A stretch of DNA of 64,000 nt from Oscillospiraceae bacterium (GTDB lineage Bacteria; Bacillota; Clostridia; Oscillospirales; Oscillospiraceae), in contig JAGBIE010000012.1 of the NCBI GenBank assembly GCA_017935145.1, forward strand, positions 1-64,000, in the 5' to 3' direction. Under the pieces are notes generated by a model that was given only the letters and a program-made list of their open reading frames with translations, was not told the DNA's origin and made no database searches. Shown here piece after piece: positions 1 through 8,072 of this stretch. Numbering within the stretch: the stretch's first letter is position 1; the number at the start of each line of letters is the position of its first letter. The position numbers and the translations under genes are program-made.

Positions 1-96
1 ATCCGTTTCAGGGATTTTGATCTCGACGAAGCAAATGACCCATTCTTCGCAGAAAACGAAGAAAAGGCAGACAGCGCAAATGCGCTGTCCGCCTAA
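1..96 (+). CDS. C-terminal fragment of an unidentified protein
   Basis: An open frame enters from the left edge and ends at TAA 94-96. The 31 visible residues are acidic (DFDLDEANDPFF and then an EEK-rich tail). No domain is recognisable and the function is unknown. The last codons form a strong hairpin (66-93). The reading is supported only by an open frame of coding-like composition, so it may be chance. Confidence 0.4.
   Translation: MRFRDFDLDEANDPFFAENEEKADSANALSA
56..93 (-). terminator. Probable terminator of the tRNA-Leu transcript
   Basis: A 12-bp stem with one mismatch (66-77 with 82-93, loop AAAT) is followed, read on the minus strand, by a T-rich tail (CCTTTTCTTCG). It also overlaps the stop of the plus-strand reading frame, but on that strand it has no U-run. 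Confidence 0.55.
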
Positions 97-158
97 TTCC
101 GAGGCCACGCCTTCAAGATACCCCTATCAGGAGTACCCGAAGAGGTGTTCTTTTTTGG

Positions 159-242
159 TGCCGGTGGCCGGACTCGAACCGGCACGATGTCGCCATCGGT
201 GGATTTTGAGTCCACTACGTCTACCAATTCCATCACACCGGC
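159..242 (-). tRNA. tRNA-Leu (anticodon CAA)
   Basis: Read on the minus strand, the acceptor stem GCCGGTG pairs with CACCGGC. The anticodon arm GTGGA-CTCAAAA-TCCAC gives anticodon CAA, and a long variable arm and a T-loop (GGTTCGAGTCC) follow. An encoded CCA lies at 156-158. The long variable arm fits Leu. It lies just downstream of sigE on the same strand but has its own promoter. Confidence 0.95.
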
Positions 243-253
243 ATCGCCCGCTC

Positions 254-282
254 ATTATACAACAGGTTTTGCTCAGTTGCAA
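254..282 (-). promoter_or_regulatory. Sigma-A-type promoter for tRNA-Leu
   Basis: On the minus strand TTGCAA (277-282) and TATAAT (254-259) are separated by 17 bp. The tRNA 5' end is 12 bp past the -10. Confidence 0.75.
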
Positions 283-295
283 GTGGAATTTTCAT

Positions 296-1006
296 TTAAT
301 TGTAAATTTGTTTTGCCAAATCCCGTCTTAAGCGCAACATAATGCGTTTTTCCAAGCGGGAGATATAAGATTGAGAGATTCCCATGCTGTCAGCAACCTC
401 TTTTTGTGTCTTCTCTCCCCTGCCACCTAAGCCAAAGCGCATAGAGATGATTTCCTGTTCCCGTTGAGAAAGTCGACTCAATGCCTCGCGCAAAAGTTGG
501 CGTTCCACATCTTCCTCCATGGGGCGCATAACACTGTCACTTTCTGTGCCGAGAATGTCTGATAGAAGTAGCTCGTTTCCATCCCAATCGGTATTAATTG
601 GCTCATCCAAGGAAATTTCACCGCGTTGATTGGATATTTTGCGGATATGCATGAGAATCTCATTTTCAATACAACGGGATGAATAGGTAGCAAGTTTAAT
701 ATTCTTATCAGGCTTGAACGTACCTACTGCCTTTATGAGTCCAATAGTGCCAATGGAGATAAGATCTTCGATACCAACACCTGTATTTTCAAATCGGCGG
801 GCAATATAGACCACCAAACGGAGATTATGTTCAATAAGAGTCTTTTTAACAGATTCGTCTCCTGCCTCTAAACGGCGAAGCAGTTCTTTCTCCTCTTCTG
901 CGGAAACTGGCGCAGGGAGAATATCACTGCCTCCAATGTACATGACCTTACCTGGCTCTAAAAGGCGCATACGAATGAGCCAGCGCAAAATAGTAAGTTT
1001 CAACAT
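296..1006 (-). CDS. sigE: RNA polymerase sporulation sigma factor SigE
   Basis: The 236-residue sigma-70 family protein drives mother-cell transcription early in sporulation. Residues 1 to about 27 are a hydrophobic/basic pro-sequence ending before YIGGS, typical of pro-SigE. Region 2 has [18 protein letters not shown] and the GTIGLIKAV segment. Region 4 has a helix-turn-helix near the C-terminus ([19 protein letters not shown]). ATG 1006 follows AGGAGGAG at ideal spacing. Its first 7 bases overlap the end of spoIIGA, its activating protease, so the two are translationally coupled as in other spore formers. sigG, often next in Bacilli and Clostridia, is not downstream here. Confidence 0.95.
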   Translation of the reverse strand: MLKLTILRWLIRMRLLEPGKVMYIGGSDILPAPVSAEEEKELLRRLEAGDESVKKTLIEHNLRLVVYIARRFENTGVGIEDLISIGTIGLIKAVGTFKPDKNIKLATYSSRCIENEILMHIRKISNQRGEISLDEPINTDWDGNELLLSDILGTESDSVMRPMEEDVERQLLREALSRLSQREQEIISMRFGLGGRGEKTQKEVADSMGISQSYISRLEKRIMLRLRRDLAKQIYN

Positions 1007-1845
1007 AAATCTCCTCCTATCAGAGCTTCATATTCTCCCCCATCGGACACAGGGGTTGGAGAGAACGCCACAAGGGCTTTGCGGGGTTTTGTCTTGCCCG
1101 TCTGAACCGTGCAGGGCGCTGCCAAAAGTAGGCCTCCATCCACGCCAACTGCCCGATAAGGCACTAAACGGAGACGAATATGGGGCAATTTCTCCTGCAA
1201 AACAGAAAATGCTCCTGTGGGATCTTGCAGTGCAGTGTGAGGAACAGGTAACGACAGCAATTCCCCACAGCGTCTGCCATCCAAGACAGCAACCGGTAAT
1301 CCACTCATTGGGTCTTGCAGGGTGTTTCCCGTATCCACGAGAGCATTGAGGTGTAATGTTTTTTCTCCAAGGGAAACGGAAAAGCTTTGCAGTTCCCCTT
1401 TTCCATGGCGAAGTGCTGAGGCGGCAAAAATGGTGGCTACCAAATAAAAACCTGCCGCGGTAAGAAGTAGAACCTTGGTGCCAATGGGATAATACAAGCC
1501 TCCATGAAATAAGATTGCGCCCAAGGAAAATATCTGCGTGAGTAAGAATACACATCCAGCAAGGGCAGTACTGCACAAAAATGCCATGGCGCAGGGACGA
1601 ATGGCGCGCCTGCGAAATCCGTAGGCAATTGGTGAAATGAGAGAAAAACTAAGTGCTTGCCCCAATGGTGAAGAAACCCAAGAGGGCAATATGTAACAAA
1701 CGAGTGCATAGATGCCTCCAAAGCCCCCTGCAACAAAGCACCGCCAAGGACGAGTGGGATAACCACAAAGCCGTCCGCCTAGTAAGAAGATGAGAAAATT
1801 GAGCGCTGTATTGACCGATACAACAATATCTCCATAGACCACCAT
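1000..1845 (-). CDS. spoIIGA: Sigma-E processing peptidase SpoIIGA
   Basis: The 281-residue membrane aspartic protease cleaves the SigE pro-sequence at the sporulation septum. The N-terminal half has about five hydrophobic segments. The C-terminal half has the aspartyl-protease signature DTGNTL at about residues 171-176. The ATG at 1845 (MVVYGDIV) is chosen over an upstream frame extension because GGAGGTGAGGAGA directly precedes it. The gene overlaps sigE, the expected substrate. The family is weakly conserved, but the active-site motif, length and neighbour agree. No clear Spo0A-type promoter was identified upstream. Confidence 0.92.
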   Translation of the reverse strand: MVVYGDIVVSVNTALNFLIFLLGGRLCGYPTRPWRCFVAGGFGGIYALVCYILPSWVSSPLGQALSFSLISPIAYGFRRRAIRPCAMAFLCSTALAGCVFLLTQIFSLGAILFHGGLYYPIGTKVLLLTAAGFYLVATIFAASALRHGKGELQSFSVSLGEKTLHLNALVDTGNTLQDPMSGLPVAVLDGRRCGELLSLPVPHTALQDPTGAFSVLQEKLPHIRLRLVPYRAVGVDGGLLLAAPCTVQTGKTKPRKALVAFSPTPVSDGGEYEALIGGDLC

Positions 1846-1888
1846 TCTCCTCACCTCCGCAGGACAAAGTATAGCCCAGTGAGGGAAA

Positions 1889-1924
1889 AAAGAAGGTCGC
1901 AATTCCGTGTGGAATTGCGACCTT
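1889..1924 (-). terminator. Rho-independent terminator after the DUF951 gene
   Basis: A 14-bp perfect stem (1893-1906 with 1911-1924, loop GTGT) is followed on the minus strand by CTTTTTTCCC. It separates the rarA-DUF951 unit from spoIIGA-sigE. Confidence 0.85.
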
Positions 1925-1944
1925 TCGCTCGTAATATTATGCGG

Positions 1945-2130
1945 TTATTCCCCAGAATGTTGGATTTCCCGAATGTTTTTTTCCGCCTTGCTACGGGGCA
2001 AAAGCACCTCATGCCCACAGCCTTGACATTTGAGACGAAAATCCATCCCTGTGCGAAGAACCAGCCACTGTTTTGAGCCACAAGGATGCTCTTTTTTCAT
2101 GGTGAGAAGATCACCCAAACGCACATCCAT
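1945..2130 (-). CDS. DUF951 family small protein
   Basis: This 61-residue protein has the family pattern: MDVRLGDLLTMKKEHPCGS at the N-terminus, then DFRLKCQGCGHEVLLPRSK. Three cysteines (one in HPCGS, two in CQGC) suggest metal binding, but that is inference; the function is not known. ATG 2130 is preceded by a purine-rich SD and begins 3 bp after the rarA stop, so it is in the rarA operon. The family is common in Clostridia and Bacilli. Confidence 0.88.
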   Translation of the reverse strand: MDVRLGDLLTMKKEHPCGSKQWLVLRTGMDFRLKCQGCGHEVLLPRSKAEKNIREIQHSGE

Positions 2131-2133
2131 GCT

Positions 2134-3417
2134 CTATTTCCCCTTTTCCGCAGACTTGAAGACCTCATCCCAATAGGATTTGCAAGTCTGCTCAATTTTA
2201 TTGTTGCCGTAGGAGTAGTAGGTTCTGTCCTTTATCTCATCAGGCAGGTACTGCTGTTTGACATAGGAATTGGGGTGGCCATGAGGATAGATGTAGGTAA
2301 GACCACGTCCCATTTTGGCAGCACCGCTATAATGAGAGTCTTTCAGGTGGGCAGGAATATCCCCAGTATGTCCGCTCTTCAAGTCCGCAAATGCCTCTTC
2401 TATGGCGCAAATGGCGCTATTGGATTTGGGACAGGTAGCAAGGAAAATTGCCGCCTCAGCCAAAGGAATTCTTGCCTCAGGCAAGCCCAACTGAAGGGCT
2501 GCATCTACGCAGGATTTGACAATGGAGATTGCCTGCGGATAGGCAAGACCAATATCTTCTGCCGCAATTACCAGTAAACGGCGACAAGGCGAAGGCAAAT
2601 CGCCCCCCTCTAAGAGACGCGCCAAATAATGCACTGCGGCATTGGGATCTGAACCGCGAATGGACTTTTGGAATGCCGAGAGAATATCGTAGTGGCTGTC
2701 ACCATCACGATCATAGCGCATGGCGCTTCTTTGGGAAATGCTTTGCGCATCATCAAGGGCAATGGTCACATTGCCCTTTTCATCGGGCACAGAGGCAGAG
2801 AACAGAAGTTCTACAGCATTGAGTGCCTTGCGCACATCGCCACCGCTGGCGAAAGCAATATGTTCCAGCGCACCTTCTTCCGCTTTGGCTTTGAGGGAAA
2901 GTTTTTCTTCCATATAAGCCACGGCGCGATGGACAGCAGGAAGCACATCCTCTCCCGTGAGGGGTTTAAATTCAAACACCGTTGCACGGGACAAAATGGC
3001 ATTATAGACGTAGAAATACGGATTCTCTGTGGTAGAGGCAATAATGGTAATTTTACCACTCTCCATATGCTCTAGTAAGGTCTGCTGTTGTTTCTTGTTA
3101 AAGTACTGAATCTCATCCAAGAACAGCAAAATGCCACCAGGTGCCATGAGGGTATCCACCTGTGCGATAATATCCCGCACATCACCAGAGGATGCGGTAG
3201 TAGCGTTGAGTTTATAGAGTTTCCGTTGGGTCTGTTCTGCGATAATGCTTGCCACCGTGGTTTTGCCCACACCGGAGGGACCATAGAAAATCAAATTCGG
3301 GATTCTGCCGGATTCAATAATCCGCCGAAGCATGCCACCCTGCCCTAAAATGTGCTTTTGTCCGCAGACATCGTCTAAGTTCTTGGGGCGCAATTCATCC
3401 GCTAAGGGTCTGTACAT
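2134..3417 (-). CDS. rarA: Replication-associated recombination ATPase RarA (MgsA)
   Basis: The 427-residue AAA+ ATPase is of the clamp-loader type and acts at stalled or damaged replication forks. Walker A GPSGVGKT is at about residues 46-53, Walker B is LLFLDEIQYFN, and sensor 1 is in IIASTTENP. The C-terminal half has the MgsA tetramerisation region (RRLLVIAAEDIGLAYP and HLKDSHYSGA). A possible GTG at 3426 lies inside the SD (AAGGAGGTG), so ATG 3417, 7 bp past it, is preferred. It shares a divergent promoter region with nth. Confidence 0.95.
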   Translation of the reverse strand: MYRPLADELRPKNLDDVCGQKHILGQGGMLRRIIESGRIPNLIFYGPSGVGKTTVASIIAEQTQRKLYKLNATTASSGDVRDIIAQVDTLMAPGGILLFLDEIQYFNKKQQQTLLEHMESGKITIIASTTENPYFYVYNAILSRATVFEFKPLTGEDVLPAVHRAVAYMEEKLSLKAKAEEGALEHIAFASGGDVRKALNAVELLFSASVPDEKGNVTIALDDAQSISQRSAMRYDRDGDSHYDILSAFQKSIRGSDPNAAVHYLARLLEGGDLPSPCRRLLVIAAEDIGLAYPQAISIVKSCVDAALQLGLPEARIPLAEAAIFLATCPKSNSAICAIEEAFADLKSGHTGDIPAHLKDSHYSGAAKMGRGLTYIYPHGHPNSYVKQQYLPDEIKDRTYYSYGNNKIEQTCKSYWDEVFKSAEKGK

Positions 3418-3442
3418 ATGGTCCACCTCCTTTGTTTTTTAC

Positions 3443-3471
3443 ATTATACAAAATTACGCACAAAATCGCAA
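3443..3471 (-). promoter_or_regulatory. Promoter for rarA
   Basis: On the minus strand TTGCGA (3466-3471), a 17-bp spacer and TATAAT (3443-3448). It is back-to-back with the nth promoter. Confidence 0.7.
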
Positions 3472-3489
3472 GAGAAGAGTATGTTCTTC

Positions 3490-3518
3490 TTGCTTAAAAT
3501 GCGCTTTTCTCTTATAAT
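3490..3518 (+). promoter_or_regulatory. Promoter for nth
   Basis: TTGCTT (3490-3495), a 17-bp spacer and TATAAT (3513-3518), about 20 bp before the nth start. Confidence 0.7.
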
Positions 3519-3538
3519 TTGTGAAAAGAGGTGTTTTT

Positions 3539-4183
3539 ATGAAAATGTCAACACGTGTGGCGGGTATTCTTGCCGCACTGAAAGAGGAATATCCTGACCC
3601 CACTTGTGCCTTACATTACGAAAAGGATTACGAACTGATGATTGCCGTTCGTCTTTCCGCCCAATGCACTGACGAGAGAGTGAATAAGATTACACCAGCG
3701 CTTTTTAGCGCCTACCCTACTTTGGAATCCTTTGCAGAAGCCAAGGTGGAGGATGTGGAAAAATTAGTGCATTCCTGCGGTTTTTACCATCACAAGGCAC
3801 GGGATATCGTTGCCGCTTGCAAGGATTTGATAGAGCGCTTCGATTGCAAAGTGCCCGATTCCATGGAAGCGCTTTTGACCATTCCAGGCGTTGGTCGAAA
3901 GACGGCAAATCTCCTTTTGGGTGATTTATACAAGAAGCCTGCCGTGGTCTGCGATACCCACTGTATCCGCATTTGCGGGAAATTGGGCATGACCGATGGC
4001 ACAAAAGACCCCTTTAAGGCAGAACAGCAACTCTGGAAGGTTTTGCCCAAGGAAGAAAGCAGTGATTTCTGCCACAGAATCGTGCTCCATGGACGTGCTG
4101 TGTGTACAGCACGAAATCCGCAGTGCAATCATTGCACCCTTTCCCCCTACTGCAAGAGTTATCAGACATCCTCATCAAAATAA
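3539..4183 (+). CDS. nth: Endonuclease III (base-excision repair)
   Basis: The 214-residue DNA glycosylase/AP lyase removes oxidised pyrimidines. The helix-hairpin-helix with catalytic Lys is in LLTIPGVGRKTANLLLG and the catalytic Asp is in VVCDTHCIR. The C-terminal [4Fe-4S] loop has four cysteines spaced C-X6-C-X2-C-X5-C (CTARNPQC then CTLSPYC). ATG 3539 is chosen because AGAGGTG lies 6-7 bp upstream; the earlier GTG at 3521 would include the SD. The 3' end overlaps the convergent lipoprotein gene by 22 bp. Confidence 0.95.
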   Translation: MKMSTRVAGILAALKEEYPDPTCALHYEKDYELMIAVRLSAQCTDERVNKITPALFSAYPTLESFAEAKVEDVEKLVHSCGFYHHKARDIVAACKDLIERFDCKVPDSMEALLTIPGVGRKTANLLLGDLYKKPAVVCDTHCIRICGKLGMTDGTKDPFKAEQQLWKVLPKEESSDFCHRIVLHGRAVCTARNPQCNHCTLSPYCKSYQTSSSK

Positions 4184-4668
4184 AGTCCAAAAGAGGAAAA
4201 CACCTGCGTCATGAGGGAATCATATTGGTTGCCAACGGATTCTTTTGCGGAGAAAAGTACCGCATAAAACACGTCCCCATCCTGCACCATGCGTCCGCGA
4301 CAACAAAGCAGTTCTTCTCCTTGCTTTGTCCATGCAAAGCGATATTCGGGCATTTGAAAACGACTGGTTTGCAACACCGTTACTGGCGCGCCGTGGGTCA
4401 GTTGGCGCAAGGCGCTTTCTGCTGAGGATGCCAAAATTCGGCAGGTTTGAATGCGATAGTTTCCACCATCCCCAATATACTCGGCAGGGGTGGAAGAAAG
4501 CGCACCTTGCTCCTCCTCTTGGGGAATGAATACAGAAACCTCCAGCAGTAGTTCATCCCCATTTGCCACAATCTCATCTTCCACTGTTTCCAAAACAGCC
4601 TTCGTTTCCCTTTGACAGCCACACAGCACTACGGATAACATAAGCAAAACGCACAGAAATAGTTTCAT
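4162..4668 (-). CDS. Hypothetical lipoprotein
   Basis: This 168-residue protein was not recognised as a known family. Residues 1-18 form a lipoprotein signal (MKLF, a hydrophobic stretch, then a lipobox ending LCGC), so it is probably anchored outside the membrane. The rest is a mixed alpha/beta composition rich in E and Q, with a RETKAVLETVEDE segment after the lipid anchor. ATG 4668 has GAGGTG upstream. It is divergent from the DUF1294 gene, and its 3' end overlaps that of nth, which suggests compact but real coding. Confidence 0.7.
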   Translation of the reverse strand: MKLFLCVLLMLSVVLCGCQRETKAVLETVEDEIVANGDELLLEVSVFIPQEEEQGALSSTPAEYIGDGGNYRIQTCRILASSAESALRQLTHGAPVTVLQTSRFQMPEYRFAWTKQGEELLCCRGRMVQDGDVFYAVLFSAKESVGNQYDSLMTQVFSSFGLYFDEDV

Positions 4669-4691
4669 TCCATCACCTCAAAGGAGCAGTT

Positions 4692-4940
4692 ATGATTGTT
4701 TATCTGGTTCTATTGAATGCATTTTCCTTTGTGCTTATGCTTTTAGACAAAGGTTTTGCCATAAAACATCGGCGAAGAATCCCAGAAAGCACGCTATTTC
4801 TTTGCTGTTTTCTCGGTGGCAGTGTTGGGATATTACTGGGAATGGCTGTGGCGCATCATAAAATCCGTAAAGCGAAATTTTATATAGGAGTTCCTTTGAT
4901 TCTAGCACTGCAAGTAGTACTATGGCTAATACTAAAATAA
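4692..4940 (+). CDS. DUF1294 family membrane protein
   Basis: The 82-residue protein has two to three hydrophobic segments. The family hallmark is the loop LDKGFAIKHRRRIPESTL followed by GGSVGILLGM and HHKIRKAKFYIGVP. The function is unknown. AAGGAG lies 6 bp before ATG 4692. It is a single-gene unit ending in a strong terminator. Confidence 0.9.
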   Translation: MIVYLVLLNAFSFVLMLLDKGFAIKHRRRIPESTLFLCCFLGGSVGILLGMAVAHHKIRKAKFYIGVPLILALQVVLWLILK

Positions 4941-4969
4941 AAAGACGACCTTTTCGGTCGTCTTTTTTT
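4941..4969. terminator. Bidirectional terminator between the DUF1294 gene and the ZIP transporter
   Basis: A 10-bp stem (4941-4950 with 4956-4965, loop TTTTC) has a T-run on the plus side and an A-run on the other, so it can serve both convergent genes. Confidence 0.9.
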
Positions 4970-4970
4970 A

Positions 4971-5726
4971 TTATCCCAACAGAAAATCCACCATGAGCAT
5001 AAGGCAAAAACCTGCAAGCAGTGCATAGGTTGCGCCTTGTTCGGAGCCATGGGCGTGAGTTTCGGGAATCATTTCATCACTGATGACATAAATCATTGTG
5101 CCTCCCGCAAAGGCAAGGGCAAAAGGCAAAATTGCAGTGGAAAAACTCACAGCCAAATAACCCAAAAGCGTACCGATGACCTCCACCAAACCCGTTGCCA
5201 AAGCAATCAGGAAGGTGCGGGATTTTTTCATGCCCGTAGCGAGCATGGGCGCAATAATTACCATGCCTTCGGGAATATTCTGCAGTGCGATACCGCTGGC
5301 AATCACCATAGCGCCCTTCACATTTTCTGTACCAAAACTAACGCCAGCGGCGATACCTTCAGGCAGGTTATGAATGGCGATGGCCATAACGAACAGAAGC
5401 ACTTTGTTGAGTTCCGCGCCACTTCTATGCTGTTCTTGTTCTAAGCCTGTTAGGCGGTGCAGGTGAGGCACAAGTCGGTCCATGACATTCATGCACAGCG
5501 CACCTGCAAAGATGCCACCAATGCAGTAGAGAAGGGCAAATTTTCCGCCCAAGTGAAGGGATTCTTGCACAAGACCAAAGACAGCCGCCGCCAGCATCAC
5601 ACCTGCGGCAAGGGCTAGGGTTATATCGCGGAAGCGGTGGGAATCCCGTTTGAGCAGAAAACCCAACAATGCACCTACGACCGTTGCGCCACCCACGCCC
5701 AGTGCTGTGAGAAAAACCAGTTCCAT
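4971..5726 (-). CDS. ZIP family divalent metal transporter
   Basis: The 251-residue integral membrane protein has about eight hydrophobic segments. The binuclear metal site is visible as HNLPEGIAAG in TM4 and QNIPEGM in TM5. A His-containing loop (HLHRLTGLEQEQHRS) lies between TM3 and TM4. The family imports Zn2+ or other divalent ions; the substrate cannot be fixed from sequence. GGAGAAAC precedes ATG 5726. It is last in a ylmH, DUF896, ZIP unit. The length is normal for ZupT-like members. Confidence 0.92.
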   Translation of the reverse strand: MELVFLTALGVGGATVVGALLGFLLKRDSHRFRDITLALAAGVMLAAAVFGLVQESLHLGGKFALLYCIGGIFAGALCMNVMDRLVPHLHRLTGLEQEQHRSGAELNKVLLFVMAIAIHNLPEGIAAGVSFGTENVKGAMVIASGIALQNIPEGMVIIAPMLATGMKKSRTFLIALATGLVEVIGTLLGYLAVSFSTAILPFALAFAGGTMIYVISDEMIPETHAHGSEQGATYALLAGFCLMLMVDFLLG

Positions 5727-5737
5727 TGTTTCTCCTT

Positions 5738-5938
5738 TCAGCTTTCTCTAAGCTTTCGTTTATTGCCTGCTTCATCCACCACATAGGTGTTATCCAGTTG
5801 GGTGCGGAGATTGTTGCGGATTTCTGCAACATATTCCTCCCGAAGCAGTTTCTGTTCTTGCAATTCATCCGCCGTAAGAGAGGCGGTCTTTGCTTTCTTT
5901 GCCAAATAGTTAATGCGTTCAATTTTCGCCTTTTCCAT
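5738..5938 (-). CDS. DUF896 family protein (YnzC-like)
   Basis: The 66-residue cytoplasmic protein starts with the family signature (KIERINYLAKKAKTASLTADE) and continues EYVAEIRNNLRTQLDNTYVVDE. Members fold as two helices plus a flexible tail. The B. subtilis relative YnzC is encoded in an SOS-linked operon; the role is unknown. AGGAGA precedes ATG 5938. It lies 9 bp downstream of ylmH and 11 bp before the ZIP gene. Confidence 0.92.
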   Translation of the reverse strand: MEKAKIERINYLAKKAKTASLTADELQEQKLLREEYVAEIRNNLRTQLDNTYVVDEAGNKRKLRES

Positions 5939-5947
5939 GGTTTTCTC

Positions 5948-6736
5948 CTATCCAAATCGGCAGATGGTAATACTCAACCGATCTTTTCTTGTTTTTCCGC
6001 CCACATTTTGCAAGAAAAGCTTCCCCTGCCCACGGAGGGTGATTTTATCCCCTTGGGTCACAAGCTTATCTGCCTTGTAGACGCATTTATCGTTTAAAAA
6101 CACCCGTCCCGCTTCCACGGCTTGCACAGCTTTGGAGCGTGGTAGTCCAAATCCTGCTCCCAAAACGCTATCAAGTCGCAAGGATGATACGGTTGTCTTA
6201 ATTTCTCGGGTCATTTCCTGAGGCACAACAACATCACTTAGTGAAATTCGCTCCAAGCGGAGGTGAGTGCGACCTGCAGACTCCATTTGGCTGAGGATAT
6301 AAGAGAGAATCTCACGGGTGACAAAAAAATCGCAAAAACTGTCGGATACATAAATATCTCCCACAGTTTCCCGCTTAATTCCCATGCCCATCAGTGCGCC
6401 TAAAACATCCCGATGACTTAGGCTGTCCTCATGATAAAAGGAGGCACGGACGGCGCAGATGGGAGTAAATTCGTCATCCAGCAAATCCTGTTCACTAAGA
6501 TACTCAGGCAGATAACAGCACATGGCACGTTCCGCCCCTTCCCTACCGCCAAAAAAGTGGACTGGCAAGAAATCCAAGAGGCTTTGCACCATTGCTTGTT
6601 CCCTCGGTGTGAGAAATGCGGTAAAGGCGGGAATGCCTTTCCGCACACCTGCGGTTAGTTTATCATAAACCCGAGCCAAAAGGATGCGGTCATCATCTGT
6701 TTCTGCAAGGAAACGAATTTTATCTTGTTTGTCCAT
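5948..6736 (-). CDS. ylmH: YlmH family S4-domain RNA-binding protein
   Basis: The 262-residue protein has a YlmH N-terminal region (FLTPREQAMVQSLL, then LGALMGMGIKRETVGDI) and a C-terminal S4 domain from about residue 180 (RLDSVLGAGFGLPRSKAVQAVEAGRVFLNDK). YlmH proteins bind ribosomes and have been linked to ribosome-associated quality control; this is family knowledge. ATG 6736 is chosen over the longer frame because AAGGAGGCGG is 6 bp upstream. In Bacilli ylmH sits in the divIVA region; here it is separate, with DUF896 and a ZIP transporter. Confidence 0.93.
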   Translation of the reverse strand: MDKQDKIRFLAETDDDRILLARVYDKLTAGVRKGIPAFTAFLTPREQAMVQSLLDFLPVHFFGGREGAERAMCCYLPEYLSEQDLLDDEFTPICAVRASFYHEDSLSHRDVLGALMGMGIKRETVGDIYVSDSFCDFFVTREILSYILSQMESAGRTHLRLERISLSDVVVPQEMTREIKTTVSSLRLDSVLGAGFGLPRSKAVQAVEAGRVFLNDKCVYKADKLVTQGDKITLRGQGKLFLQNVGGKTRKDRLSITICRFG

Positions 6737-6757
6737 ATGATCCGCCTCCTTGAGGAT

Positions 6758-6786
6758 ATGGTACTGGACAAAAAGAGAAAAGTCAA
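6758..6786 (-). promoter_or_regulatory. Promoter for the ylmH unit
   Basis: On the minus strand TTGACT (6781-6786), 17 bp and TACCAT (6758-6763). The -10 is imperfect. Confidence 0.5.
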
Positions 6787-6795
6787 CTTTCCTCC

Positions 6796-6824
6796 TTGTC
6801 ACCACGGGTAATATTCTATATAAT
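6796..6824 (+). promoter_or_regulatory. Promoter for the FAD-oxidoreductase pair
   Basis: TTGTCA (6796-6801), 17 bp and TATAAT (6819-6824), 24 bp before the start at 6849. Confidence 0.7.
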
Positions 6825-6848
6825 GGAAGAAAGAAATGAGGTGGGTAC

Positions 6849-8072
6849 ATGCAGATACTGATCATTGGTGGCGGTGCATCTGGGATGATGGCAGCACTGA
6901 CAGCCGCAGAAGATCCTCACAATCAAATTACCCTCTTGGAACGGCAAAATCGCGTGGGTAAGAAACTCCTTGCCACAGGTAATGGACGGTGCAACCTCTC
7001 CAATCTCAACGCCAGCGCTGTACATTATCATGGTGCTGACGCTCGGTTTGTATCTGGCATTCTCCGTAAGTTTGATGTAGCCCATACATTGGAATTTTTC
7101 CGCAACTTGGGGCTTTATACCGTAACGGAAGAAGACGGCAAGGTCTATCCTCTTTCTGATCAGGCCAACAGCGTGGTGGATGTTCTGCGCTTTGCTTTGG
7201 AGCAAAAAGGAGTCCGTGTGGTCACCAGTTGTGATGTGCTCTCCATCCGCAAAAAGGCGCGGGGCCATCAAGTGGAGACCACTGGGGAATCCTACTATGG
7301 AGACAAGGTGATCATCACCTGCGGTGGTGCAGCGGGCAAGAACCTGGGTGGCACTCGATCGGGCTACAATCTACTTTCCATGTTGGGGCATTCCTGCACG
7401 GATTTGCATCCCTCTTTGGTACAAATCAAGACGGATACCCGTTTGATTGCATCACTCAAAGGCGTTCGCGCTGATTGCGCAATGACCCTCAAGGAAGATG
7501 GTCATTTTGTAGCGCAAAGCACAGGCGAAATTCAGTTTACAGATTTTGGTGTCAGTGGACCGATTTCCTTTGCGCTATCCCGCAGTGTCTCTACGGGCGA
7601 GGGTGAAATGATTCTGCTGTTGGATTTCTTGCGGAATTACGATGAATCGCAAGTGCAGGCACAGTTGCGTGAACGCTGTAATCGCTTCCCTGATTTGGGT
7701 GCAGAGCAACTACTGACTGGCATGCTGAACACTCGTCTTGGACAAGCAGTGCTGAAATTCAGTCAAGTGGAATTTTCCACACCTTTAAAGGAACTTACTG
7801 AGGAAGTATTGCAAAAAATTGCCCATAACTTAAAATTCTTCCCTCTTACAGTTACAGGCACTTTGGGTATGGAACATGCACAGGTGACTGTAGGTGGCGT
7901 TCCTGCGGAGGAATTTCGGGCAGATACCTTAGAAAGCCGTATTGCGCCTGGAATCTTTGCCGCAGGAGAAGTGCTAAATGTAGACGGCGATTGTGGCGGT
8001 TTTAACCTGCAGTGGGCATGGTCCTCTGGCCATGTGGCAGGTAAACTTGGTAAGATAGAGGAAAATTCATGA
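6849..8072 (+). CDS. HI0933/YhiN family FAD-dependent oxidoreductase
   Basis: The 407-residue flavoprotein has an N-terminal Rossmann fold GGGASGMMAALTA (about residues 7-19) followed by the family motif GKKLLATGNGRCNLSN. A C-terminal FAD closure reads GIFAAGEVLNVDGDCGGFNLQWAWSSG. Members are widespread but the reaction is not defined. SD GAGGTGG precedes ATG 6849. Its TGA overlaps the ATG of the next flavoprotein (ATGA), so the two are translationally coupled. Confidence 0.93.
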   Translation: MQILIIGGGASGMMAALTAAEDPHNQITLLERQNRVGKKLLATGNGRCNLSNLNASAVHYHGADARFVSGILRKFDVAHTLEFFRNLGLYTVTEEDGKVYPLSDQANSVVDVLRFALEQKGVRVVTSCDVLSIRKKARGHQVETTGESYYGDKVIITCGGAAGKNLGGTRSGYNLLSMLGHSCTDLHPSLVQIKTDTRLIASLKGVRADCAMTLKEDGHFVAQSTGEIQFTDFGVSGPISFALSRSVSTGEGEMILLLDFLRNYDESQVQAQLRERCNRFPDLGAEQLLTGMLNTRLGQAVLKFSQVEFSTPLKELTEEVLQKIAHNLKFFPLTVTGTLGMEHAQVTVGGVPAEEFRADTLESRIAPGIFAAGEVLNVDGDCGGFNLQWAWSSGHVAGKLGKIEENS